Assembly: GCF_003402535.2 (NCBI RefSeq)
Contig: NZ_AP025170.1
Span: 1,240,001 to 1,304,000 of the forward strand
DNA length: 64,000 bases
Direction: 5' to 3'
DNA from: Cupriavidus sp. P-10
GTDB lineage: Bacteria > Pseudomonadota > Gammaproteobacteria > Burkholderiales > Burkholderiaceae
The notes under the pieces are model-generated. The model saw only the letters and a program-made list of their open reading frames with translations. It was not told where the DNA came from and searched no databases. Of the stretch, positions 36,556-45,970 are shown piece after piece (position 1 is the stretch's first letter; each line of letters begins with the position of its first letter). The translations under genes and the position numbers were made by a program.

Positions 36556-39243
36556 ATGTCCGCCGTACCAGAGCAGATTCTCGGCGCATCCAGCGCCAAC
36601 GACGCCGATCCCCAGGAAACCCATGAATGGCTGGATGCCCTGCAGGGCGTCCTCGCCGCCGAGGGCCCTGCGCGCGCCGCGTTCCTGATCGACAAGCAGA
36701 TCGAGTACGCACGCGTGAACGGCGTGACCCAGCCGTTCCACGCCGAGACGCAGTACATCAACACCATTCCGGTGGAGCAGCAGGCCCGTATCCCCGGCGA
36801 CCAGGACATCGAGCACCGCATCCGCTCGTACACCCGCTGGAACGCCATGGCGATGGTGCTGCGCGCCAACAAGCACACCAACGTCGGCGGCCATATCTCC
36901 TCGTTTGCCTCGGCGGCCACGCTGTATGACGTCGGCTACAACCATTTCTGGCGTGCCCCCTCGGAACAGAGCGGCGGCGACCTGGTCTTCGTGCAGGGCC
37001 ACTCGGCACCGGGCGTGTACTCGCGCGCCTTCCTGCTGGGCCGCCTGAGCCAGGACCAGCTCGACAACTTCCGCCAGGAAGTCGACGGCAAGGGCATCTC
37101 GTCGTACCCGCACCCGTGGCTGATGCCGGATTTCTGGCAGTTCCCGACCGTGTCGATGGGCCTGGGGCCGATCATGGCCATCTACCAGGCCCGCTTCATG
37201 AAGTACCTGGACAGCCGCGGCCTGGCCAAGGCCGGCGACCGCAAGGTATGGGCCTTCCTGGGCGACGGCGAGACCGACGAGCCGGAATCGCTGGGCGCGA
37301 TCGGCATGGCCGGCCGCGAGAAGCTCGACAACCTGGTTTTTGTCATCAACTGCAACCTGCAGCGCCTGGACGGCCCGGTGCGCGGCAACGGCAAGATCAT
37401 CCAGGAACTGGAATCCGAGTTCCGCGGCGCCGGCTGGAACGTGATCAAGGTGGTGTGGGGCAGCAAGTGGGATTCGCTGCTGGCCCGCGACACCAAGGGC
37501 CTGCTGATGAAGCGCATGATGGATTGCGTGGACGGCGAATACCAGACCATGAAGGCCAAGGGCGGCGCCTACGTCCGCGAACACTTCTTCAACACGCCTG
37601 AGCTGAAGGCGATGGTCGCCGACTGGTCCGACGAGGACATCTGGCGCCTGAACCGCGGCGGCCACGACCCGCACAAGATCTACGCCGCCTACAAGGCCGC
37701 CAGCGAGCACAAGGGCCAGCCCACGCTGATCCTGGCCAAGACCATCAAGGGCTATGGCATGGGCGACGCCGGCCAGGCCATGAACGTGGCCCACCAGCAG
37801 AAGAAGATGCCGGTGGACGCAATCCGCAAGTTCCGCGACCAGTTCAACCTGCCCGTTGCCGACGACCAGCTGGAAGAGGTGCCGTACATCACCTTCCCGG
37901 AAGGCTCGAAGGAACTGGAGTACATGCGCCAGGCGCGCCTGAACCTGGGCGGCTACCTGCCGGCCCGCCGCCAGAAGGCCGAGGCGCTGCCGGTGCCGCA
38001 ACTGTCGGCGTTCGACGCGCTGCTGAAGGCCACCGGCGAAGGCCGCGAAGTGTCCACCACCATGGCCTTCGTCCGTATCCTGAACACGCTGCTGAAAGAC
38101 AAGCAGATCGGCAAGCACGTGGTGCCCATCGTGCCGGACGAGTCGCGCACCTTCGGCATGGAAGGCCTGTTCCGCCAGGTCGGCATCTGGAACCAGGAAG
38201 GCCAGAAATACGTGCCGGAAGACCATGACCAGCTGATGTTCTACAAGGAATCGCAGACTGGCCAGGTGCTGCAGGAAGGCATCAACGAAGCCGGCGCCAT
38301 GTGCGACTGGATCGCCGCCGCCACGTCGTACTCGACGCACGGCGTGCAGATGATCCCGTTCTACATCTACTACTCGATGTTCGGCATCCAGCGTATCGGC
38401 GACCTGTGCTGGGCCGCTGCCGACATGCGCTCGCGTGGCTTCCTGCTGGGCGGCACCGCCGGCCGCACCACGCTGAACGGCGAAGGCCTGCAGCACGAAG
38501 ACGGCCACTCGCACGTGTTCCACGCCGCGATCCCGAACTGCATCTCGTACGACCCGACCTTCCAGTACGAACTGGCGGTGGTCATGCAGGACGGCCTGCG
38601 CCGCATGTACGCCGAGCAGGAAGACGTCTACTACTACCTGACGGTGATGAACGAGAACTACGAGCATCCGGAAATGCCGGCTGGCGTAGAGCAGGACATC
38701 GTCAAGGGCATGTACCAGTTCCGCAAGGGCGTCGAGAACAGCAACGCGCCGCGCGTGCAGCTGCTGGGCTCGGGCACGATCTTCCGCGAGGTGATTGCCG
38801 CCGCCGAACTGCTGAAGAAGGACTGGGGCGTCGAGTCCGACCTGTGGGGCTGCCCGAGCTTCACCGAACTGGCCCGCGAAGGCCAGGCCGCCGAGCGCTA
38901 CAACCTGCTGCATCCGTCCGAGACGCAGCGCGAGTCGTTCGTCACGCAGAAGCTGAAGTCGGCCCGCGGTCCGGTGATCGCCTCGACCGACTACGTGCGC
39001 GCCTTCGCCGAGCAGATCCGCCCGTTCGTGCCGCGCCGCTACGTGGTGCTGGGCACCGACGGCTTCGGCCGCTCGGATACCCGCGAGAAGCTGCGCCACT
39101 TCTTTGAAGTGGATCGCCACTGGGTCACGCTGGCCGCGCTCAAGGCGCTGGCCGACGAGGGCGCCATCAGCCGCGACAAGGTGGCCGAGGCCATCAAGAA
39201 GTACAACCTCGACCCGAGCAAGCCCAACCCGATGTCGGTCTGA
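36556..39243 (+). CDS. aceE: pyruvate dehydrogenase E1 component (homodimeric type)
   Basis: Thiamine-diphosphate-dependent decarboxylase of the PDH complex, converting pyruvate to the acetyl group passed to E2 lipoate. At 895 residues it is the AceE type. ThDP/Mg motif GDGETDEPES and VINCNLQRLDGPVRGNGKI (19 residues) are intact. The ATG at 36556 follows AGGAGAC; a 59-codon upstream extension is open but not conserved. It heads aceE-aceF-BPH-lpdA. Confidence 0.97.
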   Translation: MSAVPEQILGASSANDADPQETHEWLDALQGVLAAEGPARAAFLIDKQIEYARVNGVTQPFHAETQYINTIPVEQQARIPGDQDIEHRIRSYTRWNAMAMVLRANKHTNVGGHISSFASAATLYDVGYNHFWRAPSEQSGGDLVFVQGHSAPGVYSRAFLLGRLSQDQLDNFRQEVDGKGISSYPHPWLMPDFWQFPTVSMGLGPIMAIYQARFMKYLDSRGLAKAGDRKVWAFLGDGETDEPESLGAIGMAGREKLDNLVFVINCNLQRLDGPVRGNGKIIQELESEFRGAGWNVIKVVWGSKWDSLLARDTKGLLMKRMMDCVDGEYQTMKAKGGAYVREHFFNTPELKAMVADWSDEDIWRLNRGGHDPHKIYAAYKAASEHKGQPTLILAKTIKGYGMGDAGQAMNVAHQQKKMPVDAIRKFRDQFNLPVADDQLEEVPYITFPEGSKELEYMRQARLNLGGYLPARRQKAEALPVPQLSAFDALLKATGEGREVSTTMAFVRILNTLLKDKQIGKHVVPIVPDESRTFGMEGLFRQVGIWNQEGQKYVPEDHDQLMFYKESQTGQVLQEGINEAGAMCDWIAAATSYSTHGVQMIPFYIYYSMFGIQRIGDLCWAAADMRSRGFLLGGTAGRTTLNGEGLQHEDGHSHVFHAAIPNCISYDPTFQYELAVVMQDGLRRMYAEQEDVYYYLTVMNENYEHPEMPAGVEQDIVKGMYQFRKGVENSNAPRVQLLGSGTIFREVIAAAELLKKDWGVESDLWGCPSFTELAREGQAAERYNLLHPSETQRESFVTQKLKSARGPVIASTDYVRAFAEQIRPFVPRRYVVLGTDGFGRSDTREKLRHFFEVDRHWVTLAALKALADEGAISRDKVAEAIKKYNLDPSKPNPMSV

Positions 39244-39279
39244 TCCGGCAGCCAGCACCCACACCCGCAGTACGGCTAC

Positions 39280-39330
39280 GCCGTGCCGCGGGCGCCCCGG
39301 CCTGACGCCGAAGGCGCCTTGCGGCACGGC
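39280..39330 (+). other. long intercistronic hairpin between aceE and aceF
   Basis: GCCGTGCCGC (39280-39289) pairs with GCGGCACGGC (39321-39330), and an inner GGCGCC pairs with GGCGCC, leaving a 16-nt loop. There is no U-run, so it is unlikely to be a full terminator. It could stabilise or separate the two messages in this 166-bp gap. Confidence 0.6.
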
Positions 39331-39409
39331 GGCGTGACAGAAGCGGGCGGCGAAGGTAATCTCGCCGCTTGCGGATGTCATGCGCGCTGGCCTGCCCAGG
39401 AGACACTGA

Positions 39410-41077
39410 ATGAGTCAAGCGATTGAAATCAAGGTGCCGGATATCGGCGACTATGACGCCGTTCCCGTCATCGAAGTGCATGTGAAGCCCGGCGACACCA
39501 TCAACGCGGAAGACGCGCTGGTGACGCTGGAATCGGACAAGGCCACCATGGACGTGCCCTCGCCGCAGGCCGGCGTGGTCAAGGACGTCCGCATCAAGGT
39601 GGGCGACAACGTATCCGAAGGCTCGGTCCTGGTGATGCTGGAAGCGGCCAACGAGGCTTCCGCGGCACCGGCCCCCGCTGCCGCAGCGCCGGCACCGGCG
39701 CCAGCCGCCGCGTCCCCCGCACCGGCTCCCGCTCCGGCCGCAGCGCCGGCTCCGGCCCCTGCCGCCAGCGGCGGCACCATCGAAGTCAAGGTGCCCGATA
39801 TCGGCGACTACGATGCCGTGCCGGTCATCGAAGTCCACGTCAAGCCGGGCGACACCATCAGCGCCGAAGACGCGGTGGTGACGCTGGAATCGGACAAGGC
39901 CACCATGGACGTGCCCTCGCCGCAGGGCGGCGTGGTCAAGGAAGTCAAGGTCAAGGTCGGCGACAACGTGTCCGAAGGCACGCTGCTGCTGATCCTGGAA
40001 GGCGCCGGCGCGGCAGCAGCACCGGCTCCGGCCGCTGCGGCGGCTCCGGCACCGGCCGCTGCCAGCGCGCCCGCCCCGGCACCCGCAGCCGCGGCTGCCC
40101 CGGCTCCGGCAGCAGCGCCTGCCGCCGCGCCGGCCGTCGCTGGCGTCAGCGGCAAGGCCGCACACGCCAGCCCGTCGGTGCGCAAGTTCGCGCGCGAGCT
40201 GGGCGTCGACGTGTCGCGCGTGGCCGGCACCGGCCCCAAGGGCCGCATCACCCAGCAGGACGTGCAGAACTACGTCAAGGGCGTGATGACCGGCCAGGCC
40301 GCTGCGCCGGCCCAGGCTGCCGCGGCTGGCGGCGGCGGTGGCGAGCTTGGCCTGCTGCCGTGGCCGAAGGTCGATTTCACCCGCTTCGGCGAGGTGGAAA
40401 GCAAGGCCCTGTCGCGCATCAAGAAGATTTCCGGTGCCAACCTGCACCGCAACTGGGTCATGATCCCGCACGTCACCAACCATGACGAAGCGGACATCAC
40501 CGAGCTGGAAGCCTTCCGCGTGCAGCTGAACAAGGAAAACGAGAAGTCCGGCATCAAGGTGACCATGCTGGCTTTCATGATCAAGGCCACGGTCGCGGCG
40601 CTGAAGAAGTTCCCGAACTTCAACGCTTCGCTCGACGGCGACAACCTGGTGCTGAAGAAATACTTCAACATCGGTTTCGCCGCCGACACTCCGAACGGTC
40701 TGGTCGTGCCCGTGATCAAGGACGCCGACAAGAAGGGCGTGCTGGAGATCAGCCAGGAAATGGGCGAGCTGGCCAAACTGGCGCGCGACGGCAAGCTCAA
40801 GCCCGACCAGATGCAGGGCGGCTGCTTCTCGATCTCCTCGCTGGGCGGCCTGGGCGGCACGTATTTCACGCCGATCATCAACGCGCCGGAAGTTGCCATC
40901 ATGGGCGTGTGCAAGTCGTTCCAGAAGCCGGTGTGGGACGGCAAGCAGTTTGCGCCGCGCCTGACGCTGCCGCTGTCGCTGTCGTGGGACCATCGCGTCA
41001 TCGACGGTGCCGAGGCCGCGCGCTTCAACACGTACTTCGCGCAATTGCTGGCGGATTTCCGCCGTATCCTGCTCTAA
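39410..41077 (+). CDS. aceF: dihydrolipoamide acetyltransferase (PDH E2)
   Basis: Core of the PDH complex, 555 residues. Two lipoyl domains carry swinging lysines K44 and K163 in [12 protein letters not shown]. Ala/Pro-rich flexible linkers (about 83-120 and 200-245), a peripheral-subunit-binding domain (about 255-290) and the catalytic domain with [15 protein letters not shown] near the C-terminus follow. The two lipoyl domains are nearly identical, suggesting recent duplication or gene conversion. AGGAGAC precedes the ATG. Confidence 0.97.
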   Translation: MSQAIEIKVPDIGDYDAVPVIEVHVKPGDTINAEDALVTLESDKATMDVPSPQAGVVKDVRIKVGDNVSEGSVLVMLEAANEASAAPAPAAAAPAPAPAAASPAPAPAPAAAPAPAPAASGGTIEVKVPDIGDYDAVPVIEVHVKPGDTISAEDAVVTLESDKATMDVPSPQGGVVKEVKVKVGDNVSEGTLLLILEGAGAAAAPAPAAAAAPAPAAASAPAPAPAAAAAPAPAAAPAAAPAVAGVSGKAAHASPSVRKFARELGVDVSRVAGTGPKGRITQQDVQNYVKGVMTGQAAAPAQAAAAGGGGGELGLLPWPKVDFTRFGEVESKALSRIKKISGANLHRNWVMIPHVTNHDEADITELEAFRVQLNKENEKSGIKVTMLAFMIKATVAALKKFPNFNASLDGDNLVLKKYFNIGFAADTPNGLVVPVIKDADKKGVLEISQEMGELAKLARDGKLKPDQMQGGCFSISSLGGLGGTYFTPIINAPEVAIMGVCKSFQKPVWDGKQFAPRLTLPLSLSWDHRVIDGAEAARFNTYFAQLLADFRRILL

Positions 41078-41136
41078 CGCGGCGGCGCGCACCGGTTCTG
41101 CCGGTGCGCGCGCAAGCCGGACGATAGGAGCGAGCC

Positions 41137-41766
41137 ATGACTACCTGTGTTGTCGTCAAGAAGGGCGCCGAGGTGGCGATCGCGGCGGACGCGCTGGTCA
41201 CCTTCGGCGATACGCGGCTGTCGCGCGCGTATGAGCGCAACCAGAAAGTCTTTCCGGTCGGCGACGGATTTATCGCGCTGGCCGGGACGACCGCGCACTT
41301 CCCGGTCATGCGCACGCTGCTGGCGGGCATGGGCGAGGAGTGCCGGCTGGGCTCGCGCGATGACGTGTTCCGCACCTTCCTGAAGGTGCATGAGAAGCTG
41401 AAGACGGACTACTTCGTCAACACCAAGGAAGACGAGGACGATCCCTACGAGTCGTCGCAGATCGTGTGCCTGATCGCCAATCCGGCAGGCATCTTCGGCG
41501 TCTACTCGTATCGCGAGGTGTTTTCGTTCGACCGTTTCTGGGGCATCGGCTCGGGCCGCAACTACGCGCTCGGCGCGATGCATGCGGTGTATGACCGGCC
41601 GGACCTGGATGCGGGCGAGATCGCGCGCATCGGCGTCGATGCGGGCGTGGAGTTCGACAAGAGTTCATCGGGACCGATCGAAGTCCATGCGGTGCGGCTG
41701 CACGAAGCAGGCAATGGCGCAGCGCCGGCGGCGGATGCGGCAACCAACAACGACGGCGCGCCCTGA
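41137..41766 (+). CDS. betaproteobacterial proteasome homologue (BPH), HslV/proteasome-beta fold
   Basis: A 209-residue Ntn-hydrolase-fold protein: MTTCVVVKKGAEVAIAADAL, then VTFGDTRLSRAYERNQKVF, a proteasome-type N-terminal threonine after Met, and GIGSGRNYALGAMHAVYD near residue 138. This matches the BPH family, known as double-ring self-compartmentalised proteins found in betaproteobacteria, distinct from HslV and Anbu. Physiological substrates are unknown to me. A Shine-Dalgarno TAGGAG precedes it. Its place inside the PDH operon, 59 bp after aceF and 33 bp before lpdA, ties its expression to that complex. Confidence 0.85.
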   Translation: MTTCVVVKKGAEVAIAADALVTFGDTRLSRAYERNQKVFPVGDGFIALAGTTAHFPVMRTLLAGMGEECRLGSRDDVFRTFLKVHEKLKTDYFVNTKEDEDDPYESSQIVCLIANPAGIFGVYSYREVFSFDRFWGIGSGRNYALGAMHAVYDRPDLDAGEIARIGVDAGVEFDKSSSGPIEVHAVRLHEAGNGAAPAADAATNNDGAP

Positions 41767-41799
41767 AGCCGAAAGGCGGGCGCGCATTGAGGAGCAAAC

Positions 41800-43578
41800 A
41801 TGAGTGTGATCGAAGTCAAGGTGCCGGATATCGGCGATTTCGACGCGGTGGAAGTGATCGAGGTACTGGTCAAGGCCGGCGATACGGTCGAGACGGAACA
41901 GTCCCTGATCGTGCTGGAGTCCGACAAGGCGAGCATGGACGTGCCGTCGTCGGCCACCGGCAAGGTGGTGGAGGTCAAGGTCAAGGTGGGCGACAAGGTC
42001 GGCCAGGGCGCGGTGATCTGCACCGTCGAAGCCCAGGCCGCCGCCGCTGCCCCGGCGCCCGCGCAAGCTCCGGCTCCGGCCGCTGCACCCGCGCCGGCTG
42101 CCGCGGCCCCGGCGCCTGCCGCCGCCACGCATAGCGGCAGTGCCGACATCCAGTGCGACATGCTGGTGCTGGGCGCTGGCCCCGGCGGCTACTCGGCCGC
42201 ATTCCGCGCCGCCGACCTGGGCATGAACACCGTGCTGGTCGAACGCTACAGCACGCTGGGCGGCGTCTGCCTGAACGTGGGCTGCATCCCCTCCAAGGCA
42301 CTGCTGCACAACGCCGCCGTGATCGACGAGGCCAAGGCGCTGGCCGCCCACGGCATCCTGTTCGGCGAAGCCAAGATCGACCTCGACGGTCTGCGCCACT
42401 ACAAGAATCAGGTGGTCGGCAAGCTGACCGGCGGCCTGGCCGGCATGGCCAAGGCGCGCAAGGTGCAGGTGGTGCGCGGCATCGGCAACTTCCTCGATCC
42501 GCATCACCTGGAGGTCGAGCTGACCGAGGGCGAGGGCAAGCGCAGCACCGGCAAGAAGACCGTGATCCGCTTCGAGAAGGCCGTCATCGCCGCCGGCAGC
42601 CAGGCGGTGAAGCTGCCCTTCATCCCGGAAGACCCGCGCATCGTCGACTCGACCGGCGCGCTCGAACTGCCGGAAGTCCCCAACAAGATGCTGGTCATCG
42701 GCGGCGGCATCATCGGCCTGGAAATGGCCACGGTGTACAGCACGCTGGGCGCCGAGATCGATGTCGTCGAAATGCTGCCGGGCCTGATGGGCGGTGCCGA
42801 CCGCGACCTGGTCAAGGTCTGGGAAAAGAAGAACAAGGACCGCTTCGGCAAGGTCATGCTGAATACCAAGACCGTCGGGGTGGAAGCCAAGCCGGACGGC
42901 GTCTACGTCAAGTTCGAGGGCGAGCAGGCGCCGGCCGAGGCGCAGCGCTACGACCTGGTGCTGGTATCGGTGGGCCGCGCGCCCAACGGCAAGCGCATCG
43001 GCGCCGAGAAGGCCGGCGTGGCCGTGACCGACCGGGGCTTTATCAACGTCGACAAGCAGATGCGCACCAACGTGCCGCATATCTTCGCGATCGGCGATGT
43101 CGTCGGTCAGCCGATGCTGGCGCACAAGGCCGTGCATGAAGCCCACGTCGCCGCGGAAGCCGCGCATGGCGAGAAGGCTTTCTTCGATGCCAAGCAGATC
43201 CCGTCGGTGGCCTTTACGGATCCGGAAGTGGCCTGGGCCGGCCTGACCGAGGACGAATGCAAGGCGCAGGGCATCAAGTACAGCAAGGGTGTGTTCCCGT
43301 GGGCCGCTTCGGGCCGCGCCATCGCCAATGGCCGCGACGAGGGCTTTACCAAGCTGATCTTCGACGAAGAAACGCATCGCGTGATCGGCGGCGGCATCGT
43401 CGGTATGCACGCAGGCGACCTGATCAGCGAAGTGTGCCTGGCGATCGAGATGGGCGCGGATGCGGTGGATATCGGCAAGACCATCCACCCGCACCCGACG
43501 CTGGGCGAATCGATCGGCATGGCAGCGGAAATTTACGAAGGTACGTGTACCGACGTGCCGCCACCGCGCAAGCGCTGA
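41800..43578 (+). CDS. lpdA: dihydrolipoamide dehydrogenase with N-terminal lipoyl domain (PDH E3)
   Basis: FAD disulfide oxidoreductase that reoxidises E2 dihydrolipoamide with NAD+. The 592 residues include an extra N-terminal lipoyl domain (K43 in [12 protein letters not shown]) and Ala/Pro linker (about 78-112), then [16 protein letters not shown] for FAD, redox pair C157/C162 in [13 protein letters not shown], and [10 protein letters not shown] with the catalytic histidine. Lipoylated E3 is typical of the betaproteobacterial PDH operon. GAGGAG precedes the ATG, and a strong terminator follows. Confidence 0.97.
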   Translation: MSVIEVKVPDIGDFDAVEVIEVLVKAGDTVETEQSLIVLESDKASMDVPSSATGKVVEVKVKVGDKVGQGAVICTVEAQAAAAAPAPAQAPAPAAAPAPAAAAPAPAAATHSGSADIQCDMLVLGAGPGGYSAAFRAADLGMNTVLVERYSTLGGVCLNVGCIPSKALLHNAAVIDEAKALAAHGILFGEAKIDLDGLRHYKNQVVGKLTGGLAGMAKARKVQVVRGIGNFLDPHHLEVELTEGEGKRSTGKKTVIRFEKAVIAAGSQAVKLPFIPEDPRIVDSTGALELPEVPNKMLVIGGGIIGLEMATVYSTLGAEIDVVEMLPGLMGGADRDLVKVWEKKNKDRFGKVMLNTKTVGVEAKPDGVYVKFEGEQAPAEAQRYDLVLVSVGRAPNGKRIGAEKAGVAVTDRGFINVDKQMRTNVPHIFAIGDVVGQPMLAHKAVHEAHVAAEAAHGEKAFFDAKQIPSVAFTDPEVAWAGLTEDECKAQGIKYSKGVFPWAASGRAIANGRDEGFTKLIFDEETHRVIGGGIVGMHAGDLISEVCLAIEMGADAVDIGKTIHPHPTLGESIGMAAEIYEGTCTDVPPPRKR

Positions 43579-43596
43579 GAATTGCTGCCGTAGTAG

Positions 43597-43627
43597 AAGA
43601 ACCCGCTGCAATGGCGGGTTCTTTTTT
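43597..43627 (+). terminator. terminator of the PDH operon
   Basis: AAGAACCCGC/GCGGGTTCTT with a 7-nt loop and a six-T run. Between this and 43896 (about 270 bp) no gene or further signal is supported. Confidence 0.9.
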
Positions 43628-43896
43628 GCCCGATAACGCAATTAACCGCCAGGAGCTACTTGCGTCCGCAAAGATGGCCGGCAGGGCGCGGCTCGGGCTT
43701 GGACGTCGGCCGCCCTACGACGGCCACGGTGCGTACGCAACTACGCGCGATCTTTGACAAACCTGTACGCGGTCCCAGGCCGAGGCGGTGGGGACCATGT
43801 TGTGGGTACTGTCGCAGGCGGAGGGTCGGAAGCCGGAGGCAACCGGGACAGCAGGCTGGCCAGGCGCTCGAGGCGAGGCAGACGCAGGTGACGAGC

Positions 43897-43927
43897 AAAA
43901 AAAAGCCCGGCCATCAGGCCAGGCTTT
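43897..43927 (-). terminator. terminator of phaP
   Basis: AAAGCC(C)GGCC with GGCC(A)GGCTTT, one internal mismatch, followed on the minus strand by eight T. It lies about 180 bp beyond the phaP stop. Confidence 0.85.
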
Positions 43928-43957
43928 AACGATACCTTTGGACAAGGAGACCGCGGT

Positions 43958-44087
43958 ACCGAGGAGACATCGGCAGACTAGGCAGTGCCGCTATCCTCGG
44001 TCGGGACACCACCATCATCGTTGGCAAAACGCACCGGCAAGATGCCGCATCGATGCGCTTTGCCAACGGACCGGCCGGAGCCGGTCC
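43958..44087 (-). ncRNA. structured 3' UTR of phaP (three stem-loops)
   Basis: Three successive hairpins are seen. ACCGAGGA (43958) pairs with TCCTCGGT (43994), with an inner CGGCA/TGCCG. CGTTGGCAAA (44019) pairs with TTTGCCAACG (44059), extended by CGCA/TGCG. GGACCGGC (44068) pairs with GCCGGTCC (44080). They lie between the phaP stop and its terminator. They may stabilise the abundant phasin message or yield a 3' UTR-derived small RNA; this is inference. Confidence 0.5.
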
Positions 44088-44107
44088 ATCGTCAAGACAA
44101 ACTGCTA

Positions 44108-44686
44108 TCAGGCAACAGTCGTCTTCTTCGCCGTGGCCGTGCGGGCCGTGGCGCTGGCTTGCTGGGCAGCCTTGGTCGCGGCGGACGCAGCAGCCTGGAA
44201 GTTGGTTTCAGCGATTTCGACAGCTTGCTTGGTCGCCTTCTGCACCGACTCGTAGGCGTTGTTGGCAGCCGAGATCGCCGACTTCACGATGGCCACGGTC
44301 GATTCCGAACCGGCCGGGGCGTTCTTGGCGAAGTTTTCGACCAGCGCCTGAACGTTCTTCGAGCCTTCGGCCAGTTGGGCCTCGGCCACCTTGGTGAATT
44401 CGCTCTGGGTTTCCGAAGCGATTTCGTACAGGTGACGGGTGTAAGCCAGGGTCTTCTCCGCGACCGGCTGCACGGCTGCGGCCTGCAGGGCCAGCAGTTC
44501 TTGTGCGTCCTTGGCCGACAGGGCCTTCTTGGCGTTTTCCACGTTCTCGGCGAACGTGGTCTTCACGACCTGCAGGTTCAGTTCGACAAGCTTCTCGACG
44601 CCTTCAAATGCCTTGGTAGTCAGGCCGAACAGCGTTTCCAGGTTTGCTTTTTGTGCTGCTGCGACTTGTTCCGGGGTCAGGATCAT
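44108..44686 (-). CDS. phaP: phasin PhaP (polyhydroxybutyrate granule surface protein)
   Basis: Major amphiphilic protein coating PHB granules, 192 residues, helical, Ala/Lys-rich, without signal peptide. The sequence [20 protein letters not shown] and on is, as I recall it, nearly identical to R. eutropha PhaP1, with a few conservative changes and the basic ATAKKTTVA tail. The ATG at 44686 follows GGAGA; the 12-residue upstream extension is not conserved. A strong promoter with a PhaR-type operator precedes it, fitting repression by PhaR until PHB accumulates. Confidence 0.97.
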   Translation of the reverse strand: MILTPEQVAAAQKANLETLFGLTTKAFEGVEKLVELNLQVVKTTFAENVENAKKALSAKDAQELLALQAAAVQPVAEKTLAYTRHLYEIASETQSEFTKVAEAQLAEGSKNVQALVENFAKNAPAGSESTVAIVKSAISAANNAYESVQKATKQAVEIAETNFQAAASAATKAAQQASATARTATAKKTTVA

Positions 44687-44839
44687 TGCTGGTCTCCAGT
44701 GGTGAACTTCAAGGTCAAGCAAAATTAAGCCGCCTAGATGTCAGGGCCGTGACGGTGTGTGTCCCGTTTCGGCCAGCCCAAGGCGTATGTGGGTGGTTAT
44801 GTGCCGCGCCCGATGCTTTGATGCGCCGCAACAATTCCA

Positions 44840-44867
44840 ATTTTAGGGGAGCCGGGTTTAATGTCAA
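44840..44867 (-). promoter_or_regulatory. phaP promoter
   Basis: Minus-strand -35 TTGACA (44862-44867, perfect) and -10 TAAAAT (44840-44845, 5/6), 16-bp spacer. The leader is about 150 nt long. Confidence 0.85.
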
Positions 44868-44872
44868 GCGCA

Positions 44873-44891
44873 TTTTGTGCGTTGCACAAAA
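44873..44891. promoter_or_regulatory. PhaR-type operator upstream of phaP
   Basis: TTTTGTGC-GTT-GCACAAAA is an 8-bp perfect dyad 6 bp upstream of the phaP -35. Its core TGCGTTGCACA fits the TGCRNYGCASA pattern that I recall for PhaR. PhaR is known to bind upstream of phaP in R. eutropha. Confidence 0.65.
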
Positions 44892-45049
44892 AAGATCGCG
44901 GCGGCACGGCAAATTGTGGTGCAACCGGCATCCCCCCGCGTCCGGCGTGCCCCGGGCAGGGGTGCTACCATCGCGGATTGCCTCGCTGTACGGCTGGCCG
45001 CCGCCTGCGAAACCGATAAGACGTGAACAGAACCGCACAGGCCAAATCC

Positions 45050-45970
45050 ATGCTTGCATTCTACGCCGACCATTTTGTGTTGCCGCTGCCGCCGGGACAC
45101 CGTTTTCCGATGCGCAAGTACAGCATGCTGCGCGACGCGGTCGCCGCCCAGGTCCCTGGCCTGCGCCTGGCTGAGGCGCCGCGCGCCGGCGACGATGCGC
45201 TGCTGCTGGCGCATACGCCGGAATACGTGCAAGCCGCTTCCGCCGGAACGCTGGATGCGGCCCGCCAGCGCGAAATCGGCTTCCCCTGGTCCGAAGCCAT
45301 GGTCGAGCGCTCGCGGCGCTCCGCCGGCGCCACCATCGCAGCGTGCCGGGCAGCATTGCGCGAAGGTGTTGCCGTGAACCTCGCCGGCGGCACGCATCAC
45401 GCGTATGCCGACAAGGGTGGCGGCTTCTGCGTGTTCAATGACGCTGCCATTGCAGCGCGCGTGCTGCAGCGCGACGGCGACGTGCGCCGCGTGGCCGTGG
45501 TCGACCTCGACGTGCACCAGGGCAACGGCACGGCATCGATCCTGCAAGGCGACCCCTCCGTGTTCACGCTGTCGCTGCACGGCGAGAAGAACTACCCGTT
45601 CCGCAAAGAAGCCAGTGACCTCGACGTCGGCCTGCCGGACGGCTGCGACGACGACACCTATGCCGGTGCGCTGCAGGCGGCGCTGGATGCGCTGTTCAGC
45701 CGCTTCGCGCCCGACCTGCTGATCTATCTGGCCGGCGCTGATCCACACGAGGGCGACCGCCTCGGGCGGCTCAGGCTGACTTTCGCCGGCCTGGCCCGGC
45801 GCGACCAGCTGGTATTCGACGCCGCCATGGGGCGCGGACTGCCGGTGGCGGTGGCGATGGCCGGCGGCTACGGCAACCAGATCGAAGACACGGTAGCGGT
45901 CCACGCACAGACGGTGCGCCTGGCAGCGCAATACCATGCCCGCCACGGCGCGCTGGCGGCGGCGTCATGA
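45050..45970 (+). CDS. histone deacetylase-family zinc hydrolase
   Basis: A 306-residue class II-like HDAC/acetylpolyamine amidohydrolase fold. Motifs: GGTHHAYADKGGGFCVFND with the catalytic histidine pair, VVDLDVHQGNGTASI with metal ligands, and AGADPHEGDRLGRL. Such bacterial enzymes deacetylate lysines or small amides; the substrate is unknown. ATG 45050 is preferred over GTG 45023. It overlaps the next gene by 4 nt (ATGA), so the two are translationally coupled. Confidence 0.9.
   Translation: MLAFYADHFVLPLPPGHRFPMRKYSMLRDAVAAQVPGLRLAEAPRAGDDALLLAHTPEYVQAASAGTLDAARQREIGFPWSEAMVERSRRSAGATIAACRAALREGVAVNLAGGTHHAYADKGGGFCVFNDAAIAARVLQRDGDVRRVAVVDLDVHQGNGTASILQGDPSVFTLSLHGEKNYPFRKEASDLDVGLPDGCDDDTYAGALQAALDALFSRFAPDLLIYLAGADPHEGDRLGRLRLTFAGLARRDQLVFDAAMGRGLPVAVAMAGGYGNQIEDTVAVHAQTVRLAAQYHARHGALAAAS

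Noticed and set aside
36484..39381. 965-codon minus-strand frame opposite aceE, and similar ones opposite pheT and aceF
   Set aside because: Same antisense effect; no family resemblance and no ribosome-binding sites.
39650..40140. Ala/Pro-coding repeats in aceF (and 42030-42130 in lpdA) as DNA repeats or recombination sites
   Set aside because: They encode the flexible linkers expected between lipoyl and core domains.
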